Shown: positions 7,473-14,402 of the stretch, piece after piece | Layout of the letters: each line of letters begins with the position of its first letter | Numbering within the stretch: the first letter of the stretch is position 1 | Program-made: the position numbers and the translations under genes | DNA from: CAYSBE01 sp044337585 | GTDB taxonomy: Bacteria; Bacteroidota; Bacteroidia; UKL13-3 | Direction of reading: 5' to 3' | Length of the DNA: 28,223 nucleotides | NCBI GenBank assembly: GCA_044337585.1 | Contig: JBIINH010000010.1 | Location: 1 to 28,223 of the forward strand | The notes under the pieces: model-generated | Told to the model about the DNA's origin: nothing | The model's input: only the letters and a program-made list of their open reading frames with translations | Databases searched by the model: none

Positions 7473-8315
7473 ATGAAATTGCATACAATAGAAACAGGAC
7501 ATTTTAAATTGGATGGCGGGGCCATGTTTGGGGTGGTGCCTAAATCAATTTGGAACAAACTCAATCCGGCTGATAATAACAATATGATTAGCCTTGCTAT
7601 GAGGGCGTTGCTGATTGAGGATGGTAAGCGCCTTATACTTATTGATAATGGCATGGGCAACAAACAAGACGAAAAATTCTTTTCGTATTATTTTATGCAT
7701 GGTGAAAATACACTTGAAAAGTCACTGAATGCACATGGATTTACTTCAGCAGATATTACAGATATGGTTCTCACTCACCTGCATTTCGATCATTGTGGAG
7801 GAAGTATTGAATGGAATGTTGACCGGACAAAATTTAAAACAGCTTTTCCCAATGCACAATATTACATAGCTGCAAATCATTGGCAGGAGGCTCTTAAGCC
7901 CAATCAAAGAGAGAAGGCTTCTTTTTTGAAAGAAAATATTTTACCCATTGAAGAAAGCGGTCAACTTACCCTATTAAACGAGGGTGATGTTATTCATCCT
8001 GAAATATCATTTCGATACAGCAACGGACATACCCGCGATATGATGCACCCGTTGATTCTCTACAAAGATTACCAAATTTTATACCTGGCCGATATGATTC
8101 CTACTCAAGCCCATTTGCCTGTGCCTTATGTAATGGGATATGATGTACGTCCGCTGGATACCATGAATGAGAAACTGGCTACCCTGAATGAAGCAGCTGC
8201 TAACGATAAGTTTATATTGTATTTTGAACACGACCCACTAAACGAAGCATGCACCGTTCAAATGACAGAAAAGGGTGTAAGATTACATGAGCAGGTGAAG
8301 CTAAGTGAACTTTAA
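7473..8315 (+). CDS. MBL-fold metallo-hydrolase
   Basis: The 280-residue protein has the metallo-beta-lactamase fold with a complete two-metal site: His102, His104, Asp106, His107 (THLHFDH), His186 (GHTRDM), Asp207 (YLADMIP) and His253 (FEHD). The N-terminal GGAMFGVVPKSIWNK segment and the general layout resemble the lactonase/methyl-parathion-hydrolase-like branch, which hydrolyses esters, lactones or phosphotriesters. The real substrate is unknown. It has no signal peptide, so it is probably cytoplasmic. The start is taken at the ATG at 7473 because the reading upstream crosses the repeat cassette. Its TAA overlaps the stop of convergent fdhD within the palindrome TTAA, so the two messages must overlap at their 3' ends. 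Confidence 0.85.
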   Translation: MKLHTIETGHFKLDGGAMFGVVPKSIWNKLNPADNNNMISLAMRALLIEDGKRLILIDNGMGNKQDEKFFSYYFMHGENTLEKSLNAHGFTSADITDMVLTHLHFDHCGGSIEWNVDRTKFKTAFPNAQYYIAANHWQEALKPNQREKASFLKENILPIEESGQLTLLNEGDVIHPEISFRYSNGHTRDMMHPLILYKDYQILYLADMIPTQAHLPVPYVMGYDVRPLDTMNEKLATLNEAAANDKFILYFEHDPLNEACTVQMTEKGVRLHEQVKLSEL

Positions 8316-9172
8316 TAGATTAATTCGGTTTGTCCTGAATAGATATTGAATCGGTTTTCTTTTAAAAAACCAATCAATGTGATGCCAAATTCTTTTGCAA
8401 TAGCTACCGCCAAACTGCTTGGTGCACCAATAGCGCATACCATGGGAATACCTGCGACAGCGGCTTTTTGCAACAATTCAAAACTCGCTCTGCCGCTTAG
8501 CAATAAAATGCTTTTATGAAACTGTGAGGCATCAAGATGTAATGTTGCCCCTACCAATTTATCCATAGCATTGTGCCTGCCTACATCTTCTCTTGCCAAT
8601 AACAGATTGCCTTCGGTATCAAAAAGTGCACATGCATGTATACCTCCCGTATGTTCAAATACACTTTGTCGGACCCTGAGTTTTTCGGGCAATGAAATGA
8701 TGGTTTCTGTTGATACCGATAAGCCTTTACTTGTTTGAATTTGACAATGCACTTTAATGGCTTCAATGCTTTCTTTGCCGCAGACACCACAACTACTTGT
8801 GGTATAAAAGTTTCGTTGCAGCTTGCTGAAATCAATTTCTGTTTCAGGTTTCAGTTCAACCCTTACGATATTCTCTTTATTCTCAATTGTGTTTGCTTCT
8901 GTGCAATATTGAATGTTGTGGATTTGATGTGTTGAGTGTATGATTCCTTCAGTAAATAAAAATCCCAAAGCAAGTTCAAAATCATTGCCGGGTGTGCGCA
9001 TGGTGACAGAAATACTTTTTTGCATCCGCATGTCAATGGGTCCATATCCGATGCGTATTTCCATCGGTTCTTCCACCGCAAGCAAGTCGTCTTTTGGTAT
9101 GCGTTTTTTATCAATTATCTGAACAATGGCAGTTTGTGTTACACTTGGTTTACTCATCATTATATGAATCAC
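8312..9172 (-). CDS. fdhD: Formate dehydrogenase accessory sulfurtransferase FdhD
   Basis: FdhD passes sulfur from a cysteine desulfurase to the molybdenum cofactor, which formate dehydrogenase needs for activity. The essential pair Cys128 and Cys131 lies in SSCGVCGKES. REDVGRHNAMDKLVG and LSGRASFELLQKAA are also diagnostic. Length is 286 residues from GTG at 9172, or 282/281 from the ATG pair at 9160/9157. GTG is given because it makes a GTGA overlap with the upstream stop, matching the ATGA and TTGA overlaps earlier in this operon; either ATG is equally possible on the protein sequence. It is the last gene of the operon. No formate dehydrogenase subunit is in the window, so the client enzyme must be elsewhere. 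Confidence 0.93.
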   Translation of the reverse strand: MIHIMMSKPSVTQTAIVQIIDKKRIPKDDLLAVEEPMEIRIGYGPIDMRMQKSISVTMRTPGNDFELALGFLFTEGIIHSTHQIHNIQYCTEANTIENKENIVRVELKPETEIDFSKLQRNFYTTSSCGVCGKESIEAIKVHCQIQTSKGLSVSTETIISLPEKLRVRQSVFEHTGGIHACALFDTEGNLLLAREDVGRHNAMDKLVGATLHLDASQFHKSILLLSGRASFELLQKAAVAGIPMVCAIGAPSSLAVAIAKEFGITLIGFLKENRFNIYSGQTELIY

Positions 9173-10224
9173 ATTATTGGCGTATCTATACTTTGAATTC
9201 TTTTGAGCGACTCAGGAACAATTTTGTGGGTTCTTATGGTTGTTAAAAATTTTCTCATTGAAGTATTGCCTTGCGAAAAAAAATCAAGAAGGAGTGGAGC
9301 ACATTGTTTTTCATAAACAGCTAGCAGTGGTTCTTCGATATTCGTTTCAGTTTGTATGAAACAAACTGCATCATAGCATTCATTTCGCGCAGCTAATAAT
9401 GCCTCAATGTCAGTTTGGAGCAGGTGAGGATAATCACAACCAATGAGCAAAATAGATTGGTTGTTTAGTTTTTCAAATGCACTTAAAACACCCGTCATTG
9501 GTCCGGCATCCGCAAATGTCGCATTGTCTAAAACTGTATTGTAATTCTGGGGTATTTGAGAATTCTGTTTGTTGTTACATGAAATGAATACAGATTCGCA
9601 ATACGGTTTTATAAGCTCGGTTGTATATGCATATTGAGGCTTATCATGATATGAAATAAATGCTTTATCAGTTCCCATTCTGACACTTTGGCCGCCACAT
9701 AATACCACTCCGTACAGCTTGTTATTGGCATCAACCGATGTGATTTCAAAGAAAGATTTATGCAACACGGTGGCTCCTTGTAATCCATAATATTGAATGG
9801 CATTATTCAATAAATAATCCCTAATCACCAGCAACAGTTTTGTGTTGGATGCTTTAGTTTTTGCGTTTTTAATAACAGCAGAAACTGCAGGTTCCAATCC
9901 AGATTGTTTATCCATTTCCAATCGCCCAATTTCATCCACAATGACCCATTCATGTTGTTGATTCATGCTTTCCAAAAGTATTTGTTGGGCCAAATGAAAA
10001 ATAGATTGGTCAAAACTAAAACGACCTATTTGAATGGCGTTTTCCTTGTTTATAACCTGTAAAGGATAGTAGGCTCCTTGGTTGATATCATACAACATTC
10101 TTTGTCCATTCACATCAGGCGTGAGTATTCCTCCCACATCTTTTTGCCTAGCAATCCAGTTCATCAGCAAGGTAGTTTTGCCGGTTTGTATGGGCTGTGA
10201 AAGAATGTAAATATTATTTGTCAA
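9169..10224 (-). CDS. THEP1-like P-loop NTPase fused to MobA (Mo-cofactor nucleotidyltransferase)
   Basis: The protein has 351 residues and two domains. Residues 1 to about 160 look like a P-loop NTPase of the THEP1 (NTPase_1) type: SQPIQTGKTT at 9-18 as Walker A, with Ser in place of the first Gly; GRFSFDQSIF at 68-77; VIVDEIGRLE at 94-103 as Walker B. From about 168 to the end it is MobA-like: GVVLCGGQSVRMGTDKA (172-188) binds GTP, GPMTGVLSAF follows, and Asp264 in IGCDYP is the metal-binding Asp. MobA attaches GMP to molybdopterin. An adaptor NTPase in front of MobA recalls MobB, which is also a P-loop protein and sometimes fused. The start is TTG at 10224, overlapping the previous stop as TTGA; no ATG precedes the P-loop. 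Its position before fdhD fits Mo-cofactor work. Confidence 0.8.
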   Translation of the reverse strand: MTNNIYILSQPIQTGKTTLLMNWIARQKDVGGILTPDVNGQRMLYDINQGAYYPLQVINKENAIQIGRFSFDQSIFHLAQQILLESMNQQHEWVIVDEIGRLEMDKQSGLEPAVSAVIKNAKTKASNTKLLLVIRDYLLNNAIQYYGLQGATVLHKSFFEITSVDANNKLYGVVLCGGQSVRMGTDKAFISYHDKPQYAYTTELIKPYCESVFISCNNKQNSQIPQNYNTVLDNATFADAGPMTGVLSAFEKLNNQSILLIGCDYPHLLQTDIEALLAARNECYDAVCFIQTETNIEEPLLAVYEKQCAPLLLDFFSQGNTSMRKFLTTIRTHKIVPESLKRIQSIDTPIM

Positions 10225-11216
10225 GAGTCGTGGTAAATCGAAAGTACAATCAAATTTATGACAAAAGCACGGTAAACTTTTAGTCCTTTATGGTTCAGTT
10301 TAGCAAGTTGCATAGCCGAACTCAAATGGTTCCTCAATTGAGGTAGCGCATCCAATATTTGTTTGATATCACTTGCTCGTTTACTGCTTTGCCGTGTAGC
10401 CCAAGTTGCAAAAAGATATTTTGTTATTGGGGCCAATACAAAATAGAGCAGGAGCAAAGCTGCTACAGTTCTAGTAATGGAATACATTGCTTGTTGTGAA
10501 TTGCCTTGCAATAAAAATATACTGATGATAAATAGTAGGATGAAGAACAATGAAATCAATTTCATGTTTCCTTTTTTCTTTTTGCTTTCAGGTAGTTGGG
10601 TATTGGTGAGTTTATTTGCCTGCTCAATGATGGAAGCTTTTGTTGCCAACAAAGAAGCAGGCAGCGAGTAAGACCAATTGCCCAGTAACATACCCCAAAT
10701 AGTATACACACCAGTGTAAATTCCGATAAGCCAAAAACTAAATGCAACATCATGACTCATTCCGAGGTCTTTGGCAATGCTATTAAAAAGGGCATCAGCA
10801 GCTTCCCAAATTGATTTGCCAAAAATAAGGGTCGCTGTAATAAATTTTTGTATGGCCGATTCAAACAATGCAACGGCACCAAATGCTATCGCAAAAACAC
10901 GATTTACACCCAATGCAAAAATCATCGCGCCACTTAGTCCTTGAAAGGCCACTGCAAAATAGGCCATAGGAGGCGATTGAGGACTTGCCGTAGCTTTTAC
11001 CAATACAACCAACAAGGTTGCCTTCATGATTTGTGTAAATGGCTTATGACTATGCAATGCTATTAATGTTATCATGATGATAGCAAAACCACCTAAAAAG
11101 AATCCGGTAAATGGTATTTTCACGGCATGCATAAAACCACCAAGACCACTTTCGCTAAGTGCCCATAAAGCAGTTAACCGAGGGATAATATGTTCATGTT
11201 GTACCGTGCTTTTCAT
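10221..11216 (-). CDS. Uncharacterised polytopic membrane protein
   Basis: I do not recognise this 331-residue protein. It has about six hydrophobic stretches: near 26-55, 62-75, 83-120, 155-180, 218-238 and 247-270. The first half is glycine/alanine-rich (ESGLGGFMHAVKIPFTGFF, PPMAYFAVAFQGLSGAMIF), which is reminiscent of the small substrate-binding subunits of ECF importers. A basic KKKKGN linker at about 210-216 separates it from a second hydrophobic pair and a soluble basic tail containing KRASDIKQILDALPQL. No transporter signature can be named. Its start overlaps the glycosyltransferase stop (ATGA) and its stop overlaps the NTPase-MobA start (TTGA), so translation is probably coupled and the product is made with its neighbours. 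A link to metal or cofactor handling is inference from context. Confidence 0.6.
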   Translation of the reverse strand: MKSTVQHEHIIPRLTALWALSESGLGGFMHAVKIPFTGFFLGGFAIIMITLIALHSHKPFTQIMKATLLVVLVKATASPQSPPMAYFAVAFQGLSGAMIFALGVNRVFAIAFGAVALFESAIQKFITATLIFGKSIWEAADALFNSIAKDLGMSHDVAFSFWLIGIYTGVYTIWGMLLGNWSYSLPASLLATKASIIEQANKLTNTQLPESKKKKGNMKLISLFFILLFIISIFLLQGNSQQAMYSITRTVAALLLLYFVLAPITKYLFATWATRQSSKRASDIKQILDALPQLRNHLSSAMQLAKLNHKGLKVYRAFVINLIVLSIYHDS

Positions 11217-12295
11217 GAAAGCAAATAAGTTTCAAAAGCAGCCATTTGTTTGTTGATATCAAACATTGTTTTTGCACGCAACAATCCCTTTTCTCCCATA
11301 TCCATGAGCATCTTAGGGTCTGATATAATTTTTTCAATGCAATCAGCAAATTGCGTAGTATCTTCAAATGGAATTAAAAATCCTGTTTCGTGATTTGCAA
11401 TGATTTCAGGATTACTGCTCACATCAAATGCAATAACCGGTTTTTTGTGTGCCATTGCCTCAACAATAACAAAGCCGAAACCCTCCCATGCGGATGAAAG
11501 CAAAAACACATCTATTGATTGCATAAAGGATTGAATTTCTTCCACGAAGCCAAGAAGTATTACTTGTTTCTCCAAGCCATACAAAGCAATTTGGGATGTC
11601 AAATGCTTGTGCAATTCCCCGGTGCCGGCAATAAATAGCGTGAATTCAATATTTCTTTCCTTCAATATGCGCGCAATTTCAATCAGGTAATGTTGGCCTT
11701 TTTGGGTAGTAAGTCTTCCGGCATTTCCCAACACAATTCCTTTTGCATTATCTGTTATTGATGGAAGTTTAGCTGTTTCATGTTCAGCAATAGAAATGCC
11801 ATGATAGATAACTTGAATTTGTGATTCAGAAATAGTACCACCTAGGTGTTTTAGTATGGTACGTTTGGTTTCCTGAGAATTGGCAACAATATGTGTTAGT
11901 ATATTGCCAAACAATAACCGATTGATGATGTTGCTTTTCACCGGTACTGCAAGTCCACGCATATATACAATGCGTTTTACACCTGCCAATTTAGCTGCAA
12001 TTCCACCTAATTTAGCATCATGAGATGCGGTAAAAATAACGGTATCTGTATTTGATTTCTTGAAATAAGATGCCAAGCGCCACAATTTGTAAGGATTTAA
12101 AAAAGATAGGCTACCTGCTTTTACCGAAAATGTGGGTATAGAATAGGATGCAGCTTTTTGTGCCAATGGGCTTTGAGAATGGCAAGCAAGTGATACCTCG
12201 TAGCCCCTTTGGTGAAAATACAAAGCATGCTCCAGCAGCAGCTTTTCGCCACCACCCCAAAACCGAATGCTATTAAAAAAACAAACCTTTTTCAA
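11213..12295 (-). CDS. Family 4 glycosyltransferase
   Basis: The 360-residue protein is a GT-B fold retaining glycosyltransferase. The N-terminal half carries a glycine-rich RFWGGGEKLLLEHA loop typical of acceptor-side GT4 domains. The C-terminal half has NAGRLTTQKGQ (191-201) and the EX7E motif Glu271-Glu279 in AWEGFGFVIVEAMAHKKPV, which holds the nucleotide sugar. It has no signal peptide and is likely cytoplasmic or membrane-peripheral. Such enzymes build lipopolysaccharide, exopolysaccharide or glycolipids; donor and acceptor are unknown. The start is TTG at 12295 (KKVCFFNSIRFWGGG follows); no ATG lies nearby, and a -7-like box is 8 nt upstream. It is the first gene of an operon with Mo-cofactor genes, an unexpected partnership. 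Confidence 0.85.
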   Translation of the reverse strand: MKKVCFFNSIRFWGGGEKLLLEHALYFHQRGYEVSLACHSQSPLAQKAASYSIPTFSVKAGSLSFLNPYKLWRLASYFKKSNTDTVIFTASHDAKLGGIAAKLAGVKRIVYMRGLAVPVKSNIINRLLFGNILTHIVANSQETKRTILKHLGGTISESQIQVIYHGISIAEHETAKLPSITDNAKGIVLGNAGRLTTQKGQHYLIEIARILKERNIEFTLFIAGTGELHKHLTSQIALYGLEKQVILLGFVEEIQSFMQSIDVFLLSSAWEGFGFVIVEAMAHKKPVIAFDVSSNPEIIANHETGFLIPFEDTTQFADCIEKIISDPKMLMDMGEKGLLRAKTMFDINKQMAAFETYLLS

Positions 12296-12303
12296 TGTTG
12301 CGG

Positions 12304-12311
12304 CAAAATAA
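12304..12311 (-). promoter_or_regulatory. -7-like element of the glycosyltransferase/Mo-cofactor operon
   Basis: On the minus strand this reads TTATTTTG, one mismatch from TAnnTTTG, and CCGCAACA separates it from the TTG start at 12295. This would give a leader of only a few bases for the four-gene operon. Confidence 0.35.
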
Positions 12312-12369
12312 CTAATCTCTTGACGATTTGGTAACTTAAACTACACTGCATAACTATCAACTACTTACA

Positions 12370-12402
12370 ATTTCCACAGCTGGTAGAATAATCTGTGGAT
12401 TA
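12370..12402. promoter_or_regulatory. Inverted pair of DnaA-box-like 9-mers upstream of parE
   Basis: The arms TCCACAG (12373-12379) and CTGTGGA (12393-12399) form a perfect 7-bp inverted repeat with a 13-bp spacer. TGTGGATTA at 12394-12402 is one base off the complement of the DnaA box TTATCCACA; ATTTCCACA at 12370-12378 is two off. They sit in the 155-bp divergent gap between the glycosyltransferase operon and parE. A possible -7 element, TACCTTTT (12427-12434), follows before parE. This could be an operator for either direction. Confidence 0.3.
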
Positions 12403-12450
12403 TATAGGTTGAATTCGGTTTAATTTTACCTTTTTAAAGCGAGATGTATT

Positions 12451-14334
12451 ATGGCGGAGAAAGACCCAAAGGTTATTTATAACGAAGACAGTATTAGGTC
12501 ATTAGATTGGCGCGAACACATACGGTTGCGTCCCGGAATGTATATTGGTAAGTTGGGCGATGGCTCAGCACCGGATGATGGTATTTATGTGCTGCTCAAA
12601 GAAGTGCTTGACAACTGTATTGACGAGCATGTGATGGGATATGGTAAAACCATTGACATCAAAATTGATGAGGCCGGCTCTGTATTTGTACGCGATTTTG
12701 GTCGGGGAATCCCTTTAGGAAAAGTGGTTGATGTGGTAAGCAAAATAAATACCGGAGGCAAATACGATAGCAAAGCTTTTCAAAAATCAGTCGGGTTAAA
12801 TGGAGTGGGTACCAAAGCTGTAAATGCACTTGCGGTAAATTTTAAAGTGCAATCTTATCGTGATGGAAAAACAGTATCAGCCGAATTTGTTAGGGGAGAA
12901 CTGATAAAGGAAACAAAACAGCAATCATCGCTTGAACCTGATGGAACCACGGTAGTTTTCATACCTGACGAACAAATTTTTAAGAATTTTCATTATATCC
13001 CCGAGTACATAGAAAACATGTTGTGGAACTATGCCTTCTTAAATTCGGGTTTGACGATAAATTATAATGACAAAAAGTTTTACTCAAAAGATGGGTTACT
13101 TGATTTGCTAAAACGCAAAACCAATGAAGATCATATTCGCTACCCAATCATTCACCTAAAGGGAGAAGATATTGAAGTTGCCATTACCCATGAAAACCAA
13201 TACGGAGAAGAGTATTATTCGTTTGTTAATGGTCAGCACACCACACAGGGAGGCACGCATTTGCTTGCATTTCGTGAGGCTTACGCAAAAACGGTTAGGG
13301 AGTTTTATAAAAAGGAATTTGATTTGGCCGACTTGCGGGCTTCAATTGTTGCAGCGGTTAGTGTGCGTGTGCAAGAACCCGTATTTGAATCTCAAACCAA
13401 AACTAAGCTTGGCTCAGCCGTAATGGGCCCTGATGGACCAACAGTGAAACAACATGCAATTGACTTTCTGAAAAAAGCATTGGATGATTACCTGCATAAA
13501 CATCCACAAACGGCTGATGCATTATTGAAACGCATACTACAAAGTGAGCGTGAGCGAAAGGAAATGGCAGGGATTAAGAAACTTGCCAATGAGAGAGCTA
13601 AAAAAGCTGCTGTACATAACAAAAAACTTCGCGATTGTCGTTTTCATTATGATGAAGAAAAGTCGGAGAAAAAACATGACACCACGTTATTTATCACCGA
13701 AGGAGATTCGGCAAGTGGTTCTATAACAAAAAGCCGTGATGTAGAAACTCAGGCCGTATTTAGTTTACGAGGAAAGCCACTAAACTGCTATGGACTTACC
13801 AAAAAAGTGGTTTATGAAAATGAAGAATTTAATTTACTTCAGCATGCATTAAACATTGAAGAAGGAATGGATGGACTTAAATACAACCGCATTGTAATAG
13901 CAACTGATGCCGATGTGGATGGATTGCATATTCGCTTATTAATGCTTACTTTCTTCTTACAATTTTTTCCAGATTTGGTGAAAAATGGACATGTATATAT
14001 TTTGGAAACACCCTTGTTTAGGGTAAGAAACAAACAACAAACCATTTATTGCTATAGTGAAGAAGAGAAACAAAAAGCTATGGCTAAACTTGGTGTACGT
14101 CCGGAAATTACCAGATTTAAAGGACTAGGCGAAATTTCACCTGAAGAGTTTGGTTTATTTATTGGAGAGGACATGCGCTTGCAGCCTGTTATCCTTCGTC
14201 AGGATACCCCAATACCAAAGTTGTTGGAATATTTTATGGGCAAAAATACCATAGACCGCCAAAACTTTATTATTGAAAACCTGAAGATAGAAAAAGACAT
14301 AGTGCAAGAAAAAGAAGTTGAAGAAGTTGTTTGA
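12451..14334 (+). CDS. parE: DNA topoisomerase IV subunit B (ParE)
   Basis: The 627-residue type IIA topoisomerase ATPase subunit pairs with ParC to decatenate daughter chromosomes. The GHKL ATPase domain has Glu51 and Asn55 (LLKEVLDNCIDEH), DFGRGIP at 82-88 and the lid GLNGVGTKAVNAL at 115-127. A transducer domain follows. The TOPRIM domain has catalytic Glu417 in FITEGDSASGS and the metal-binding Asp486/488/490 in DADVDGLHIR, and the KRFKGLGE-like RFKGLGEISPEEF comes near the end. The start at ATG 12451 fits the family N-terminus (IRLRPGMYIG at 24-33). parC follows after 68 bp, so it is an operon. Subunit B of gyrase is usually longer in this phylum and not paired like this, which favours topoisomerase IV. 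Confidence 0.92.
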   Translation: MAEKDPKVIYNEDSIRSLDWREHIRLRPGMYIGKLGDGSAPDDGIYVLLKEVLDNCIDEHVMGYGKTIDIKIDEAGSVFVRDFGRGIPLGKVVDVVSKINTGGKYDSKAFQKSVGLNGVGTKAVNALAVNFKVQSYRDGKTVSAEFVRGELIKETKQQSSLEPDGTTVVFIPDEQIFKNFHYIPEYIENMLWNYAFLNSGLTINYNDKKFYSKDGLLDLLKRKTNEDHIRYPIIHLKGEDIEVAITHENQYGEEYYSFVNGQHTTQGGTHLLAFREAYAKTVREFYKKEFDLADLRASIVAAVSVRVQEPVFESQTKTKLGSAVMGPDGPTVKQHAIDFLKKALDDYLHKHPQTADALLKRILQSERERKEMAGIKKLANERAKKAAVHNKKLRDCRFHYDEEKSEKKHDTTLFITEGDSASGSITKSRDVETQAVFSLRGKPLNCYGLTKKVVYENEEFNLLQHALNIEEGMDGLKYNRIVIATDADVDGLHIRLLMLTFFLQFFPDLVKNGHVYILETPLFRVRNKQQTIYCYSEEEKQKAMAKLGVRPEITRFKGLGEISPEEFGLFIGEDMRLQPVILRQDTPIPKLLEYFMGKNTIDRQNFIIENLKIEKDIVQEKEVEEVV

Positions 14335-14364
14335 AGAAATGTATATGAATTAAAACAATATGGA

Positions 14365-14381
14365 CTATAGTATAGCTATAG
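14365..14381. repeat. CTATAG hairpin between parE and parC
   Basis: Two copies of the self-complementary hexamer CTATAG (14365-14370 and 14376-14381) flank TATAG, so the RNA could form a weak AT-rich 6-bp stem with a 5-nt loop, 22 bp before the parC start. It may affect parC translation or mRNA processing, or be chance. Confidence 0.25.
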
Positions 14382-14402
14382 GGAAGATGATTAAAAAGTA
14401 GG

